DNA of 64,000 nt from Castellaniella sp041677825 (GTDB lineage Bacteria; Pseudomonadota; Gammaproteobacteria; Burkholderiales; Burkholderiaceae_B). Location of the stretch: positions 172,168 through 236,167 of the forward strand of contig NZ_JBAYPG010000001.1 of assembly GCF_041677825.1 (NCBI RefSeq). Reading direction: 5' to 3'. Under the pieces are notes generated by a model. That model was not told the origin of the DNA and did no database searches. It saw only the letters and a list, made by a program, of their open reading frames with translations. Positions 1-8,515 of the stretch are shown here, piece by piece (position 1 is the stretch's first letter; each line of letters opens with the position of its first letter). A program made the position numbers and the translations under genes.

Positions 1-669
1 GGCAAGATCGAGATCGGACGCCACCCCGACATCGAAGCGGGCCTGGACCAGATCGAGGGTGCCCTGGCGGGCCTGCAAGGTCTGTTCGGTGAGCGCCTGC
101 ATCGCCAGGCCGGAACGCAGCCTGAAATAGGCTTCGGCCATTTGCGCAACCAGCGCCAGCTGCACGGTGCGGCGCGCCTCTTCGGTGGACAGGTATTGCT
201 GATAGGCGGCCTCGCTGAGATTGCGCACCCGGCCGAAGAAGTCGAGCTCGAACGAGGGGATGCCCACACCGGCGGAATAACTGCGGCTGACTGATTTTGC
301 ATCGGCGCCACCTGGCCGCATATCGGCCGGTGAGCGGGTGATCTGGCCAGACCCCTGTACCCCGATGACGGGCAGTCGTTCACTGTCGGCGATACCGAAC
401 TGGGCCCTGGCTTCTTCGACCCGGCCCATGGCGATGCGCAGGTCACGGTTGTTCTCGAGCGCATGCTGGATCAGCGCCCGCAAGCGTGGATCGAGGAAGA
501 AATCCCGCCAGGCCGGCAGCTCGGCGGCATTGGCCTGCCCTGCCCCCTGCCCGGGGAAATGGCCCGGCACAGGCGCATCGGGACGTTCGTAGACTGGTGC
601 CAGGGAACAGGCCGACAGGGCCAGACTCAACCCCACTACGAAGACCGGGCGCAAGGCAAAACCTGTCAT
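1..669 (-). CDS. RND efflux outer-membrane factor lipoprotein (OprM/NodT family), 3' end cut by window
   Basis: This is the outer-membrane channel of a tripartite drug or solvent efflux pump. The visible 223 residues begin with a lipoprotein signal peptide whose lipobox LSAC places the acylated cysteine at residue 21, followed by the start of the coiled-coil TolC-like fold (for example ELDFFGRVRNL and AEAYFRLRS). The ATG overlaps the stop of the pump gene in an ATGA arrangement, so the two are translationally coupled as third and second genes of one operon. The reading frame stays open to base 1, so the C-terminal half lies outside the window. Family identity is clear; the substrate is not. 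Confidence 0.9.
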   Translation of the reverse strand, partial: MTGFALRPVFVVGLSLALSACSLAPVYERPDAPVPGHFPGQGAGQANAAELPAWRDFFLDPRLRALIQHALENNRDLRIAMGRVEEARAQFGIADSERLPVIGVQGSGQITRSPADMRPGGADAKSVSRSYSAGVGIPSFELDFFGRVRNLSEAAYQQYLSTEEARRTVQLALVAQMAEAYFRLRSGLAMQALTEQTLQARQGTLDLVQARFDVGVASDLDLA

Positions 670-3600
670 GAGGACTCTCCTGTATGCCCGCTGTCGGCCA
701 CCGAAATATGAGGCGGCGCGTGACCCAGCAGCTTGGGCTTGGTCTTGAACAGTTTCAGTATCACCACGAAGAAGGTAGGCACGAACAGCACCGCCAGCGG
801 GGTCGCAGCCAGCATGCCGCCCAGCACGCCAAGACCCACCGCATTCTGGCTGGCCGCACCGGCGCCCGTCGCCAGAACCAGGGGCAGCACCCCGAGAATG
901 AAGGCGAACGATGTCATGAGAATGGGCCTGAAACGCAAGCGGGACGCTTCTACTGCAGAATCGATCAGGCTGGCTCCACTGGCGTACATGTCTTTGGCAA
1001 ACTCGACAATCAGGATGGCATTCTTGGCCGACAGGCCGATGACCGTGACCATGCCCACCTGGAAATACACGTCGTTCGATTTCCCCATGAGCGCGCTGAG
1101 CATGACGGCACCCAGCATGCCCAGCGGCACGGCAAGCATCACCGACAACGGAATGGCCCAGCTTTCATACAGGGCCGCCAGCACCATGAACACCACGAGC
1201 ACCGACAGGCCCAGCAATATGGCGGACTGGTTTCCGGCCTCGATTTCCTGGAATGAAAGCCCGGTCCATTCGTAACCCAGGCCTGGCGGCAGTTCGGCAA
1301 TCAGGCGTTCCATCTCGGCCATGGCCTGCCCCGATGAATAGCCCGGTGCCGCAGAGCCACCAATGCGCACGGATTCGTAGCCATTGTAGCGTACGACCTG
1401 CACCGGGCCTTGTGTCCATTCGAGCGTGACGAAGGATGAAAGCGGCACCATGTCGCCCTGTGCATTGCGCGCATTGAGCTGCAGGATGTCGTCGGGATTC
1501 ATGCGGGCCGCCGGCTCGGCCTGCACCCAGACATTCTGCACCCAGCCCTGATTCGTGAATTTGGTGATGTACGACGAGCCGATGGCGGTGGCCACCAGTT
1601 GGGCCACTTCAGAGAAGTCGACCCCCATCGCCGCCACCTTGTCGCGATCGATCTGTACCCGCAATTGCGGACCCGGCCCCAGGCCAGTGATGCGGGTCTG
1701 GGTCAGGATGGGGCTTTGCGATGCAAGCTGCAGCAACTGCTGGGCAGATGCCTGCAGGGTCTCCTGGCCCACGCCGCTGCGGTCTTCGAGACGCAGGTCG
1801 AACCCCGAGGCATTGCCCAGCGATGAGATGGCCGGCGGGATGATGGAAATGACCATGGCATCGGGCAGACCGAACATCAGCTTGCCCATGGCTTCCGCTG
1901 AAATGGCCTGGGCGGAGTTTGCCGGCCCCTTGCGGTCTTCGAATGGTTTCAGGGGCACGAAGGCGATCGCCGCGTTCAGGCCGTTGCCGTTGAAGCTGAA
2001 GCCCTGCACCGTAATGATGTTCTCGACCTGGGGCAGATGCATGAAATACTGTTCGACCTGCTCGATGATGCCTATCGTGCGGTTCGAGGTCGAGCCCGAC
2101 GGCAGTTCGATGTTGGCGATCACGTAGCCCTGGTCTTCCTCGGGCAGGAATGACGTCGGCAAGCGCATGTACATCCAGCCCAGCACGCCGACCAGGATGA
2201 TGAACACCAGCATCATGCGCACACCGCGCGTCAGGCTGCGCGCCACCCAGTGCGTGTAGCCGTGGGTAATGCGTTCGAACGAGCGGTTGAACCAGCCGAA
2301 CACCCCACCCTTGCTCGCGTGCTGTCCCTTGGGTATGGGCTTGAGAATGGTCGCGCACAGGGCGGGCGTGAAACTGAGCGCCAGAAAGGCCGAAAACAGG
2401 ATGGACACGGCCATGGCCACCGAAAACTGGCGATAGATGATGCCCACCGAACCGGACATGAACGCCAGCGGCAGAAACACCGTGGTCAATACCAGGGTAA
2501 TGCCGACGATGGCCCCGCTGATCTGCGGCATGGCCTTCTTCGTGGCTTCCTTGGGGGACAGGCCTTCATCCACCATGATCCGTTCGACGTTCTCGACCAC
2601 CACGATCGCATCATCGACCAGAATCCCGATCGCCAGCACCATGGCGAACATGGTCAGCACATTGATCGTGAACCCCAGCGCCAGCATGATCGCGAAGGCG
2701 CCCAATATGGCCACGGGCACCACGAGTGCGGGAATCAACGTATAGCGGACATTCTGCAGGAATACGAACATGACCACGAACACCAGCACCATGGCTTCGA
2801 ACAGGGTATGCACCACCTGCTCGATCGAGGTCTCCACATAGGGCGAAGTGTCGTACGGAATCGCATATTCGATGTTGTCCGGAAAGAAACCGGCCAGTTC
2901 CTTCATCTTGGCCTTGGACAGCTGCGCCGTTTCGAGGGCGTTGGCCGTCGGCGTCAACGACAGGGCAAAGGCCGCGGTGGGCTTGCCGTTGAGTCGGGAG
3001 CCGAACTGGTAGTTGTCCGAGCCCAGTTCGACCTGTGCCACGTCGCGGATCCGGACCGTGGAACCATCGGTATTGGCGCGCAGGATGATGTTGCCGAATT
3101 CTTCGGGAGAATCGAGTTCACCCTCGACCAGCAGCGGCACGGCAACCTGCTGGGAGCCCGGATTGGGTGGAGCGCCCAGTGCCCCCCCCGAAATGACCAG
3201 GTTCTGCCGGGTGATCGCCTGATTGATGTCTCCCATGCCGAGCTTGTAGCCGACCAGCTTTTGCGGATCGACCCAGACGCGCATGGCCCGGCTGGATGCG
3301 AAAAGCTGGAACTTGCCCACCCCCTTGATGCGTGACATCGGATTCTGGATGTTGCGGGTGATGTAATCCGCCAGTTCGTCCTGCCCCATGGAGCCATCGG
3401 TGGACGATACGGTGACCACCATGAGAAAGCCGGAATTGGACTGGCTCACCTTCAGGCCCTGCTGCATGACAGCCGACGGCAGCCGCGCCGACACATTGGA
3501 CAGGCGATTCTGCACGTCGACCTGCGCCATGTCGGGGTCCGTGCCGGATGCGAACGTGACGGTGATCTGCGCCTGGCCGTTGCTGTCGCTGACGGATTCG

Positions 3601-3833
3601 TAATACAGCAGCCCCTGGGCGCCATTGAGTTCGTTCTCGATGATGCTCGAGACACTGGTGGAGACTTCAGTGGCCGATGCACCCGGGTAGGTGGCGTTGA
3701 TGTTGACTGTAGGCGGCGCAACCTCGGGGTATTGCGATACTGGCATGTTGGGAATGGCCAGCAGACCCGCCAGGGCAATGCCCAGGGCGACCACCCAGGC
3801 AAAGATCGGTCTGTCGATGAAAAACTGTGGCAT
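666..3833 (-). CDS. RND multidrug efflux inner-membrane pump (HAE1/AcrB family)
   Basis: This is the proton-driven pump subunit of a tripartite efflux system; at 1055 residues it has the usual AcrB length. It opens with MPQFFIDRPIFAWVVA, typical of HAE1 pumps. It keeps the paired aspartates of the fourth membrane helix (GILVDDAIVVVENVERIM) and the lysine of the tenth (GLSAKNAILIVEFAKDM), both needed for proton relay. It lies 24 bp after the fusion-protein gene and overlaps the outer-membrane factor by 4 bp, giving the order fusion protein, pump, channel. No repressor gene is visible beside the operon, so its regulator is probably elsewhere. Substrates cannot be read from the sequence. Confidence 0.96.
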   Translation of the reverse strand: MPQFFIDRPIFAWVVALGIALAGLLAIPNMPVSQYPEVAPPTVNINATYPGASATEVSTSVSSIIENELNGAQGLLYYESVSDSNGQAQITVTFASGTDPDMAQVDVQNRLSNVSARLPSAVMQQGLKVSQSNSGFLMVVTVSSTDGSMGQDELADYITRNIQNPMSRIKGVGKFQLFASSRAMRVWVDPQKLVGYKLGMGDINQAITRQNLVISGGALGAPPNPGSQQVAVPLLVEGELDSPEEFGNIILRANTDGSTVRIRDVAQVELGSDNYQFGSRLNGKPTAAFALSLTPTANALETAQLSKAKMKELAGFFPDNIEYAIPYDTSPYVETSIEQVVHTLFEAMVLVFVVMFVFLQNVRYTLIPALVVPVAILGAFAIMLALGFTINVLTMFAMVLAIGILVDDAIVVVENVERIMVDEGLSPKEATKKAMPQISGAIVGITLVLTTVFLPLAFMSGSVGIIYRQFSVAMAVSILFSAFLALSFTPALCATILKPIPKGQHASKGGVFGWFNRSFERITHGYTHWVARSLTRGVRMMLVFIILVGVLGWMYMRLPTSFLPEEDQGYVIANIELPSGSTSNRTIGIIEQVEQYFMHLPQVENIITVQGFSFNGNGLNAAIAFVPLKPFEDRKGPANSAQAISAEAMGKLMFGLPDAMVISIIPPAISSLGNASGFDLRLEDRSGVGQETLQASAQQLLQLASQSPILTQTRITGLGPGPQLRVQIDRDKVAAMGVDFSEVAQLVATAIGSSYITKFTNQGWVQNVWVQAEPAARMNPDDILQLNARNAQGDMVPLSSFVTLEWTQGPVQVVRYNGYESVRIGGSAAPGYSSGQAMAEMERLIAELPPGLGYEWTGLSFQEIEAGNQSAILLGLSVLVVFMVLAALYESWAIPLSVMLAVPLGMLGAVMLSALMGKSNDVYFQVGMVTVIGLSAKNAILIVEFAKDMYASGASLIDSAVEASRLRFRPILMTSFAFILGVLPLVLATGAGAASQNAVGLGVLGGMLAATPLAVLFVPTFFVVILKLFKTKPKLLGHAPPHISVADSGHTGESS

Positions 3834-3857
3834 GAATGCTCGCGAGAAAAGAAGGGA

Positions 3858-5054
3858 TCAGCCGGCCTGCTGGCCTGCTGCCTCATTTTGACCCGAGCCG
3901 GACGCCGGATCTTTCCAGGGCATGGGCTGTACGGGTGCCCCGGGCCGGATCTTCTGAAAGCCGGCCACGACGAGCTGGTCACCCGCCTGCACGCCCTTGT
4001 ACACGACATAGCCACCACCAGAGCGCGGCCCCAGCTGGACTGGCACATAGGCCGCCTTGCCATCCTGCACCAGCACCACCGTGCTCTTGCCGTCTGGCGT
4101 TCTCAGGATGGCCTGCTGGGGTACAACCAGCGCCTGGTCGTCAGCGCCCTGATCGAGCAATACACGGACATACAGCCCGGGCAGCAGCGTTTCTTCGGGG
4201 TTCGGAAACAAGGCCCGCAGATTGACCTGCCCGGTGCCCGGATCGACGGCAATGCCCGAGAACAGCAATGTGCCGTCATGATCATAGGGCTGACCATCGC
4301 CGAGCATGATGCTCACGCGGGAATTGCCGTGCGCATCAGGCCGGATCTCGCCACGGGCCACCTGGCTGCGCAGCGCCGCGATTTCGGACACCGGCTGGGT
4401 AATGTCGACATAGACTTCATTGAAACGGTGCACCGAGGCCAGCGTGGTGGCTGAAGACGCACTGACCAGCGCCCCCACGGTGACCTGTGCCTTGCCGATG
4501 CGTCCATCGATGGGTGAAGTGACCTGGGTATAGCCCAGATCGATCTCGGCCGCCTCGAGGACCGCCCGGGCCGCAGCCACGGCCGCTGCGGCCTGGCGCG
4601 CCTGGGCCTGTGCATTGTCGAAATCCTGCTGGCTGATGGCGTGATTCCTGATCAGCTTGGCATAGCGCTGCTCGAGCAGACGCGCCGAGAGATCGGCGGC
4701 TTCGGCATTCTTCAGCTGTGCAGCCGCCTGATCGCGCGCGGCCTGATACGGGGCCGGATCGATCACGAACAGCAGCTGCCCCGCCTTCACCACACTGCCC
4801 TGATCGAAATTGATCGATTTCACGATGCCCGTGACCCGGGCCCGGATTTCGGCGTCTTCGATGGCCAGAACGCGCCCGGGCAGATCAGCGGTGATCTGTG
4901 TCACTTGCGGCTGCAGTTCGATCACGCTGACAGGGATTTTCATCCCCCCTGCAGGCGCCTGGGGCGCCTGGCGATCACAGGCAGACAGGCCGAGCAGCAT
5001 CACCAGAATGAAAAGACGCATGTGGCGCCCAGACGACCGCCTGTTGAAAATCAT
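3858..5054 (-). CDS. RND efflux periplasmic adaptor lipoprotein (AcrA/HlyD family)
   Basis: This is the membrane-fusion subunit linking pump and outer-membrane channel. The 398-residue product has a signal peptide with lipobox LSAC (Cys26). It then has the lipoyl half-motif (RVTGIVKSINFDQGSVVKAG), an alanine-rich helical hairpin around residues 100-170, and the second lipoyl half (VTSPIDGRIGKAQV). The ATG at 5054 is chosen because GGAG lies 8 nt upstream; an internal ATG at 5021 (Met12) would still give a complete lipoprotein signal but has no Shine-Dalgarno. It is the first gene of the efflux operon, following an ABC cluster on the same strand after 60 bp. Confidence 0.93.
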   Translation of the reverse strand: MIFNRRSSGRHMRLFILVMLLGLSACDRQAPQAPAGGMKIPVSVIELQPQVTQITADLPGRVLAIEDAEIRARVTGIVKSINFDQGSVVKAGQLLFVIDPAPYQAARDQAAAQLKNAEAADLSARLLEQRYAKLIRNHAISQQDFDNAQAQARQAAAAVAAARAVLEAAEIDLGYTQVTSPIDGRIGKAQVTVGALVSASSATTLASVHRFNEVYVDITQPVSEIAALRSQVARGEIRPDAHGNSRVSIMLGDGQPYDHDGTLLFSGIAVDPGTGQVNLRALFPNPEETLLPGLYVRVLLDQGADDQALVVPQQAILRTPDGKSTVVLVQDGKAAYVPVQLGPRSGGGYVVYKGVQAGDQLVVAGFQKIRPGAPVQPMPWKDPASGSGQNEAAGQQAG

Positions 5055-5087
5055 GAAAAAGACTCCGGTAAGGGCAGGGAAGGATCA

Positions 5088-5118
5088 AGTATAAAGGGAA
5101 ACGGGAAAGCCCCTTCAA
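5088..5118 (-). promoter_or_regulatory. Candidate sigma-70 promoter of the efflux operon
   Basis: On the minus strand, TTGAAG (5113-5118, overlapping the stop codon of the ABC ATPase gene) is followed after 19 nt by TATACT (5088-5093), about 35 bp ahead of the adaptor start codon. The -10 is good, but the spacing is longer than the optimal 17 bp. Without it the efflux genes would depend on read-through from the ABC cluster. Confidence 0.35.
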
Positions 5119-5909
5119 CCCAGAAGGAGGCTGTCATCGGCCAGGATTTCCCCGCGCACCTGTTCGAACATCTCGAGCAGGTCCGGCACATCGAGCCCAG
5201 TGCGGGCGTCTCCCGAGACATCGAGCACGACTTTGCCATGGTGCAGCATGACGGTGCGCTCGCCCACATCGAGTGCCTGGCGCATGCTGTGGGTCACCAT
5301 CATCGTCGTCAGGCCATGTTCGGCCACGATGCGCGAGGTGAGCTCGAGCACGAAACGCGCCGTACGCGGATCCAGTGCAGCCGTGTGTTCATCGAGCAGC
5401 AGAATGCGCGACGGGCGCAACGCCGCCATCAGCAGACTGACGGCCTGACGCTGCCCCCCGGAGAGCAGGCCGATGCGGTCCGTCAGACGATTTTCCAGGC
5501 CCAGCCCCAGCATGGCCAGCCGCTCGCGAAACAGCACGCGCATGTCGTCGCGCACCGCACGCCGCAAACTGCGGAACTGCCCCCGCCCCAGCGCCAGCGA
5601 CATGTTCTCTTCGATGCTGAGGTTCTCGCACGTGCCGGCCATGGGGTCCTGGAAGACCCGGGCAACCTTGTGCGCCCGATCCCAGACGGCCAGGCCGGTG
5701 ACATCTTCGCCGTCGATCAGGATGCGCCCCGAATCGATCGCCTGTTCGCCCGAAATGGCGTTCAGGAAGGTTGACTTGCCCGCCCCGTTCGAACCGATGA
5801 CGGTGACGAACTGCCCCGTCGGGATGTCGAGGGACATGCCTCGCAGGGCCCGGGTTTCGATGGGCGTACCCGGATTGAAGGTCAGGTGCAGGTTTTGTGC
5901 GCTCAGCAT
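5115..5909 (-). CDS. ABC importer ATP-binding protein (TrpZ-like)
   Basis: This is the ATPase of a three-part ABC importer. The 264-residue protein has Walker A GSNGAGKST at residues 39-47, the signature LSGGQRQ, Walker B with its glutamate (ILLLDEHTAALD), and the switch histidine in MMVTHSMRQAL. Its membrane and binding-protein partners are the next two genes upstream on the same strand; the permease gene starts its stop codon 4 bp before this gene's ATG. The permease and binding-protein families (BPD_transp_2 and ABC_sub_bind) place the system in the TrpXYZ group, which has been predicted to transport tryptophan or other aromatic compounds in some bacteria. The substrate here is inferred only. 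Confidence 0.9.
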   Translation of the reverse strand: MLSAQNLHLTFNPGTPIETRALRGMSLDIPTGQFVTVIGSNGAGKSTFLNAISGEQAIDSGRILIDGEDVTGLAVWDRAHKVARVFQDPMAGTCENLSIEENMSLALGRGQFRSLRRAVRDDMRVLFRERLAMLGLGLENRLTDRIGLLSGGQRQAVSLLMAALRPSRILLLDEHTAALDPRTARFVLELTSRIVAEHGLTTMMVTHSMRQALDVGERTVMLHHGKVVLDVSGDARTGLDVPDLLEMFEQVRGEILADDSLLLG

Positions 5910-5913
5910 GCTG

Positions 5914-6801
5914 TCAAGCCCTTTTCTTCTGCAGCCTCTGCTTGATGAGCGGAATGACCAGCGCCACCGTCACCAGAACCGCCGTGATGAGATTCAGATC
6001 CTGTGCCTTCAGGCCGATGAAATCCGCATTCAGCGCAAGCGCGACAAAAAACCGGTACAGCACGGCACCGAGTACGACGGCAAGGGTAATGATCACAAGC
6101 CGCCGCGAGGGCAGGATCGACTCGCCGATGATGACCGCAGCCAGCCCGATCACAATGGTGCCGATCCCCATGGAGATGTCCGCCCCCCCCTGTGACTGCG
6201 CAAACAGCGCGCCGGCCAGCCCGCACAGGGCATTGGAGAGGGCCATGCCCAGCAGCACCATGCGGCCGGTGTGGATGCCCTGCGCGCGCGCCATGCGCGG
6301 ATTCGAGCCGGTCGAACGCATGGCCAGCCCGATTTGCGTGGCAAAGAACCAGTCGAGCAGCCATTTGGCCACCAGCACGATGAGCAGCAGGATCAGGGGA
6401 CGGGCCACGTAGTCTTCCAGGCTGGCGGGCTGCAGCATCGTAAAGACCGTGGGCTCCATGATCAGCGGGATGTTGGGCGCATCCATGACGCGCAGATTGA
6501 TCGAGTACAGGGCGATCATGACCAGAATGCTGGCCAGCAGGTCCATGATTTTCAGGCTGACATTCAACCAGCCCGTGACCATGCCGGCACAGGCCGCAGC
6601 AAATACGGCCGCCCCGGTCGCCAGAAAGGGGTCCGAGCCATGATGAATGAGGATGGCCGCGGTGGCGCCGCCCAACGGAAAACTGCCATCGACAGTGAGG
6701 TCGGGGAAATTCAGGATGCGAAATGAAATCAGCACGCCCAGGGCGACCAGGCTGAAAATCAGCCCGATCTCCAGGGCCCCCCACATCGAATAGACGGACA
6801 T
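5914..6801 (-). CDS. ABC importer permease (BPD_transp_2, TrpY-like)
   Basis: This is the 295-residue membrane subunit of the ABC importer. It is strongly hydrophobic, with about eight or nine predicted membrane segments and the branched-chain-type permease signature region NPRMARAQGIHTGRM preceded by LAMRSTGS. It lies 29 bp after the binding-protein gene and 4 bp before the ATPase gene, so all three are surely one transcription unit. Fold and role are well supported; transported solute is not determined by sequence. Confidence 0.9.
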   Translation of the reverse strand: MSVYSMWGALEIGLIFSLVALGVLISFRILNFPDLTVDGSFPLGGATAAILIHHGSDPFLATGAAVFAAACAGMVTGWLNVSLKIMDLLASILVMIALYSINLRVMDAPNIPLIMEPTVFTMLQPASLEDYVARPLILLLIVLVAKWLLDWFFATQIGLAMRSTGSNPRMARAQGIHTGRMVLLGMALSNALCGLAGALFAQSQGGADISMGIGTIVIGLAAVIIGESILPSRRLVIITLAVVLGAVLYRFFVALALNADFIGLKAQDLNLITAVLVTVALVIPLIKQRLQKKRA

Positions 6802-6830
6802 GATCTAGGCGGACACGGCTTGGACGGATC

Positions 6831-7799
6831 TTACTGGATCACCTGTGCAGCCGACTTGATCAGGGCCTCGGACAAGGTGACCCCCTGCTTTTCTGCAGCA
6901 GCCGGGTTGACGAACAGCTCGACCCGGGCGCTGGTTTCCGACGGGATATCGCCCGGCTTCTCGCCCTTCAGGATGCGCACGACCAGTTGCCCGGTCTGCA
7001 GCCCCAGGTCGTGGTAATTGACCCCCAGCGCCGCGATGGCGCCCCGCTTGACGCTGTCGGTGTCCGACGCGATCAGCGGGATCCGTGCCGAATCGGCCAC
7101 TTTGACGAGTGATTCGAAGGCCGACACCACATTGTTGTCGGTGCTGGTATAGATCACGTCGACCTTGCCCACCAGACTGCGCGCTGCCGCGCCCACATCC
7201 ACCGTACGCGCCGCAGACGCTTCGATCAGGGTCATGCCCGATTGCGGCAGAAGTTCACGCATCTGCTTGACCACCACCACCGAATTGGCCTCACCCGGGT
7301 TGTAGACCATGCCCACTTTTTTCGCATCGGGCACGATCTGCCGGATCAGTTCGACCTGCTTTTCAAGGGCCAGGGCATCGGACACCCCGGTGACGTTGGT
7401 ACCCGAGGCATCCCAGGATGGCACCAGCTGCGCCGCGACGGGATCGGTGACGGCGGAATAGACGACCGGAATCTTCTTCGTGGCCGCGACCACCGCCTGC
7501 GCGGATGGCGTCGCGATGGCGACGATCACATCGGGATCGTCGCCCACGAACTTGCGTGCGATCTGGGCTGCAATGGCCGTATTGCCCTGCGCAGTCTGAT
7601 ACTGCCATTTGAGGCCCTTGGCCTCGGTATAGCCCGCCGTGGCCAGCGCCTGATGGACGCCGTCCTTGACGGAATCCAGTGCCGGATGCTCGACGATCGA
7701 GGTGACGGCCACGGACTGGGCCTGTACGCTGCCAGCAGCCATCAGACTGGCCAGTGCTGCAGCGCTGGCCAGCTGCCGAAAGGTGAAGGACAGATTCAT
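6831..7799 (-). CDS. ABC importer periplasmic substrate-binding protein (ABC_sub_bind, TrpX-like)
   Basis: This is the 322-residue periplasmic binding protein. It has a clear Sec signal peptide (cleavage expected after SVQA, near residue 27) and the two-lobe ABC_sub_bind fold, recognisable from VAIATPSAQAVVAATKKIP, VVYSAVTDPVAA and the VGMVYNPGE linker segment. The start is supported by AGGAG 6 nt upstream. Its ATG overlaps the trpF stop (ATGA), so translation is coupled to tryptophan biosynthesis. This position agrees with the proposed aromatic amino acid specificity of the family, but that remains an inference from context. Confidence 0.9.
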   Translation of the reverse strand: MNLSFTFRQLASAAALASLMAAGSVQAQSVAVTSIVEHPALDSVKDGVHQALATAGYTEAKGLKWQYQTAQGNTAIAAQIARKFVGDDPDVIVAIATPSAQAVVAATKKIPVVYSAVTDPVAAQLVPSWDASGTNVTGVSDALALEKQVELIRQIVPDAKKVGMVYNPGEANSVVVVKQMRELLPQSGMTLIEASAARTVDVGAAARSLVGKVDVIYTSTDNNVVSAFESLVKVADSARIPLIASDTDSVKRGAIAALGVNYHDLGLQTGQLVVRILKGEKPGDIPSETSARVELFVNPAAAEKQGVTLSEALIKSAAQVIQ

Positions 7800-8515
7800 G
7801 AGGAACTCCTGGGAGATTGCAGGGGATGATCCCTGAAAGTGCGTGAACTGGACAGGCGTGATTGTAGATCGGCCTGCACGACCGCCTGCACAAACTGGTG
7901 CATCTTGTGCGCATCCTTGAGGCCGGGCGCCGATTCGACGCCACTGCTGACATCCACCGCGTACGGCCTGCAGGCTGCCAGGCCTGCGGCTACGGTATCA
8001 GCCGTCAGGCCACCGGACAACACGACGGGGCGGGCACCCGGCATGACGACCACGTCCGACAGCAGGGCCAGATCGAACTTCAGGCCACTGCCGCCGTAAG
8101 CCGGGCTGTAGCTGTCGAAGAGCCAGGCAGACGCAGAGGTATATGCCGAACAAGTACCCGCGAGCTCTGCCGCCCCCGCCTGCCCTGGCGCCCCGACCCG
8201 GAATGCCTTGATATAGGGCAAGCCGAATGACGTACAGAAGGCCTCGGGCTCTTCACCGTGAAACTGCAGGATATCCGGCCGTAGCGTATCGGCCACGGCC
8301 TGCACGTCGGCGGCCTGCGCATTCGCGAACAGCGCAACCGTGGTCACGAAAGCCGGCACCTGGGCCCGCAGCCGCGCAGCGGCCTGCGTATCCAGATGGC
8401 GCGGGCTGGACGGATGGAACACCAGCCCTATGGCATCCACCCCGCAGCGGATTGCGGCCTGCAGGTCACTGGCGCGGGTCAGGCCGCAGATCTTGATGCG
8501 CGTGCGATCGTTCAT
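7796..8515 (-). CDS. trpF: Phosphoribosylanthranilate isomerase
   Basis: This cytoplasmic enzyme isomerises N-(5'-phosphoribosyl)anthranilate in tryptophan synthesis. The catalytic cysteine sits in KICGLT near residue 10, and the catalytic aspartate in YAVDVSSGVE. At 239 residues it is somewhat longer than typical TrpF (about 205-220) because an arginine- and serine-rich tail (TFRDHPLQSPRSSS) continues to the next start codon. It overlaps dctM upstream and the binding-protein gene downstream by 4 bp each. In related genomes trpF is usually followed by trpB; here no trpB or trpA is in view. Confidence 0.95.
   Translation of the reverse strand: MNDRTRIKICGLTRASDLQAAIRCGVDAIGLVFHPSSPRHLDTQAAARLRAQVPAFVTTVALFANAQAADVQAVADTLRPDILQFHGEEPEAFCTSFGLPYIKAFRVGAPGQAGAAELAGTCSAYTSASAWLFDSYSPAYGGSGLKFDLALLSDVVVMPGARPVVLSGGLTADTVAAGLAACRPYAVDVSSGVESAPGLKDAHKMHQFVQAVVQADLQSRLSSSRTFRDHPLQSPRSSS

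Noticed and set aside
2250..3335. A 361-codon plus-strand frame opposite the RND pump gene
   Set aside because: Antisense shadow of an unambiguous AcrB-family gene.
5094..5112. A T-box or tryptophan attenuator in front of the ABC or trpF genes
   Set aside because: No leader peptide rich in Trp, no T-box pattern and no suitable gaps, since most junctions overlap.
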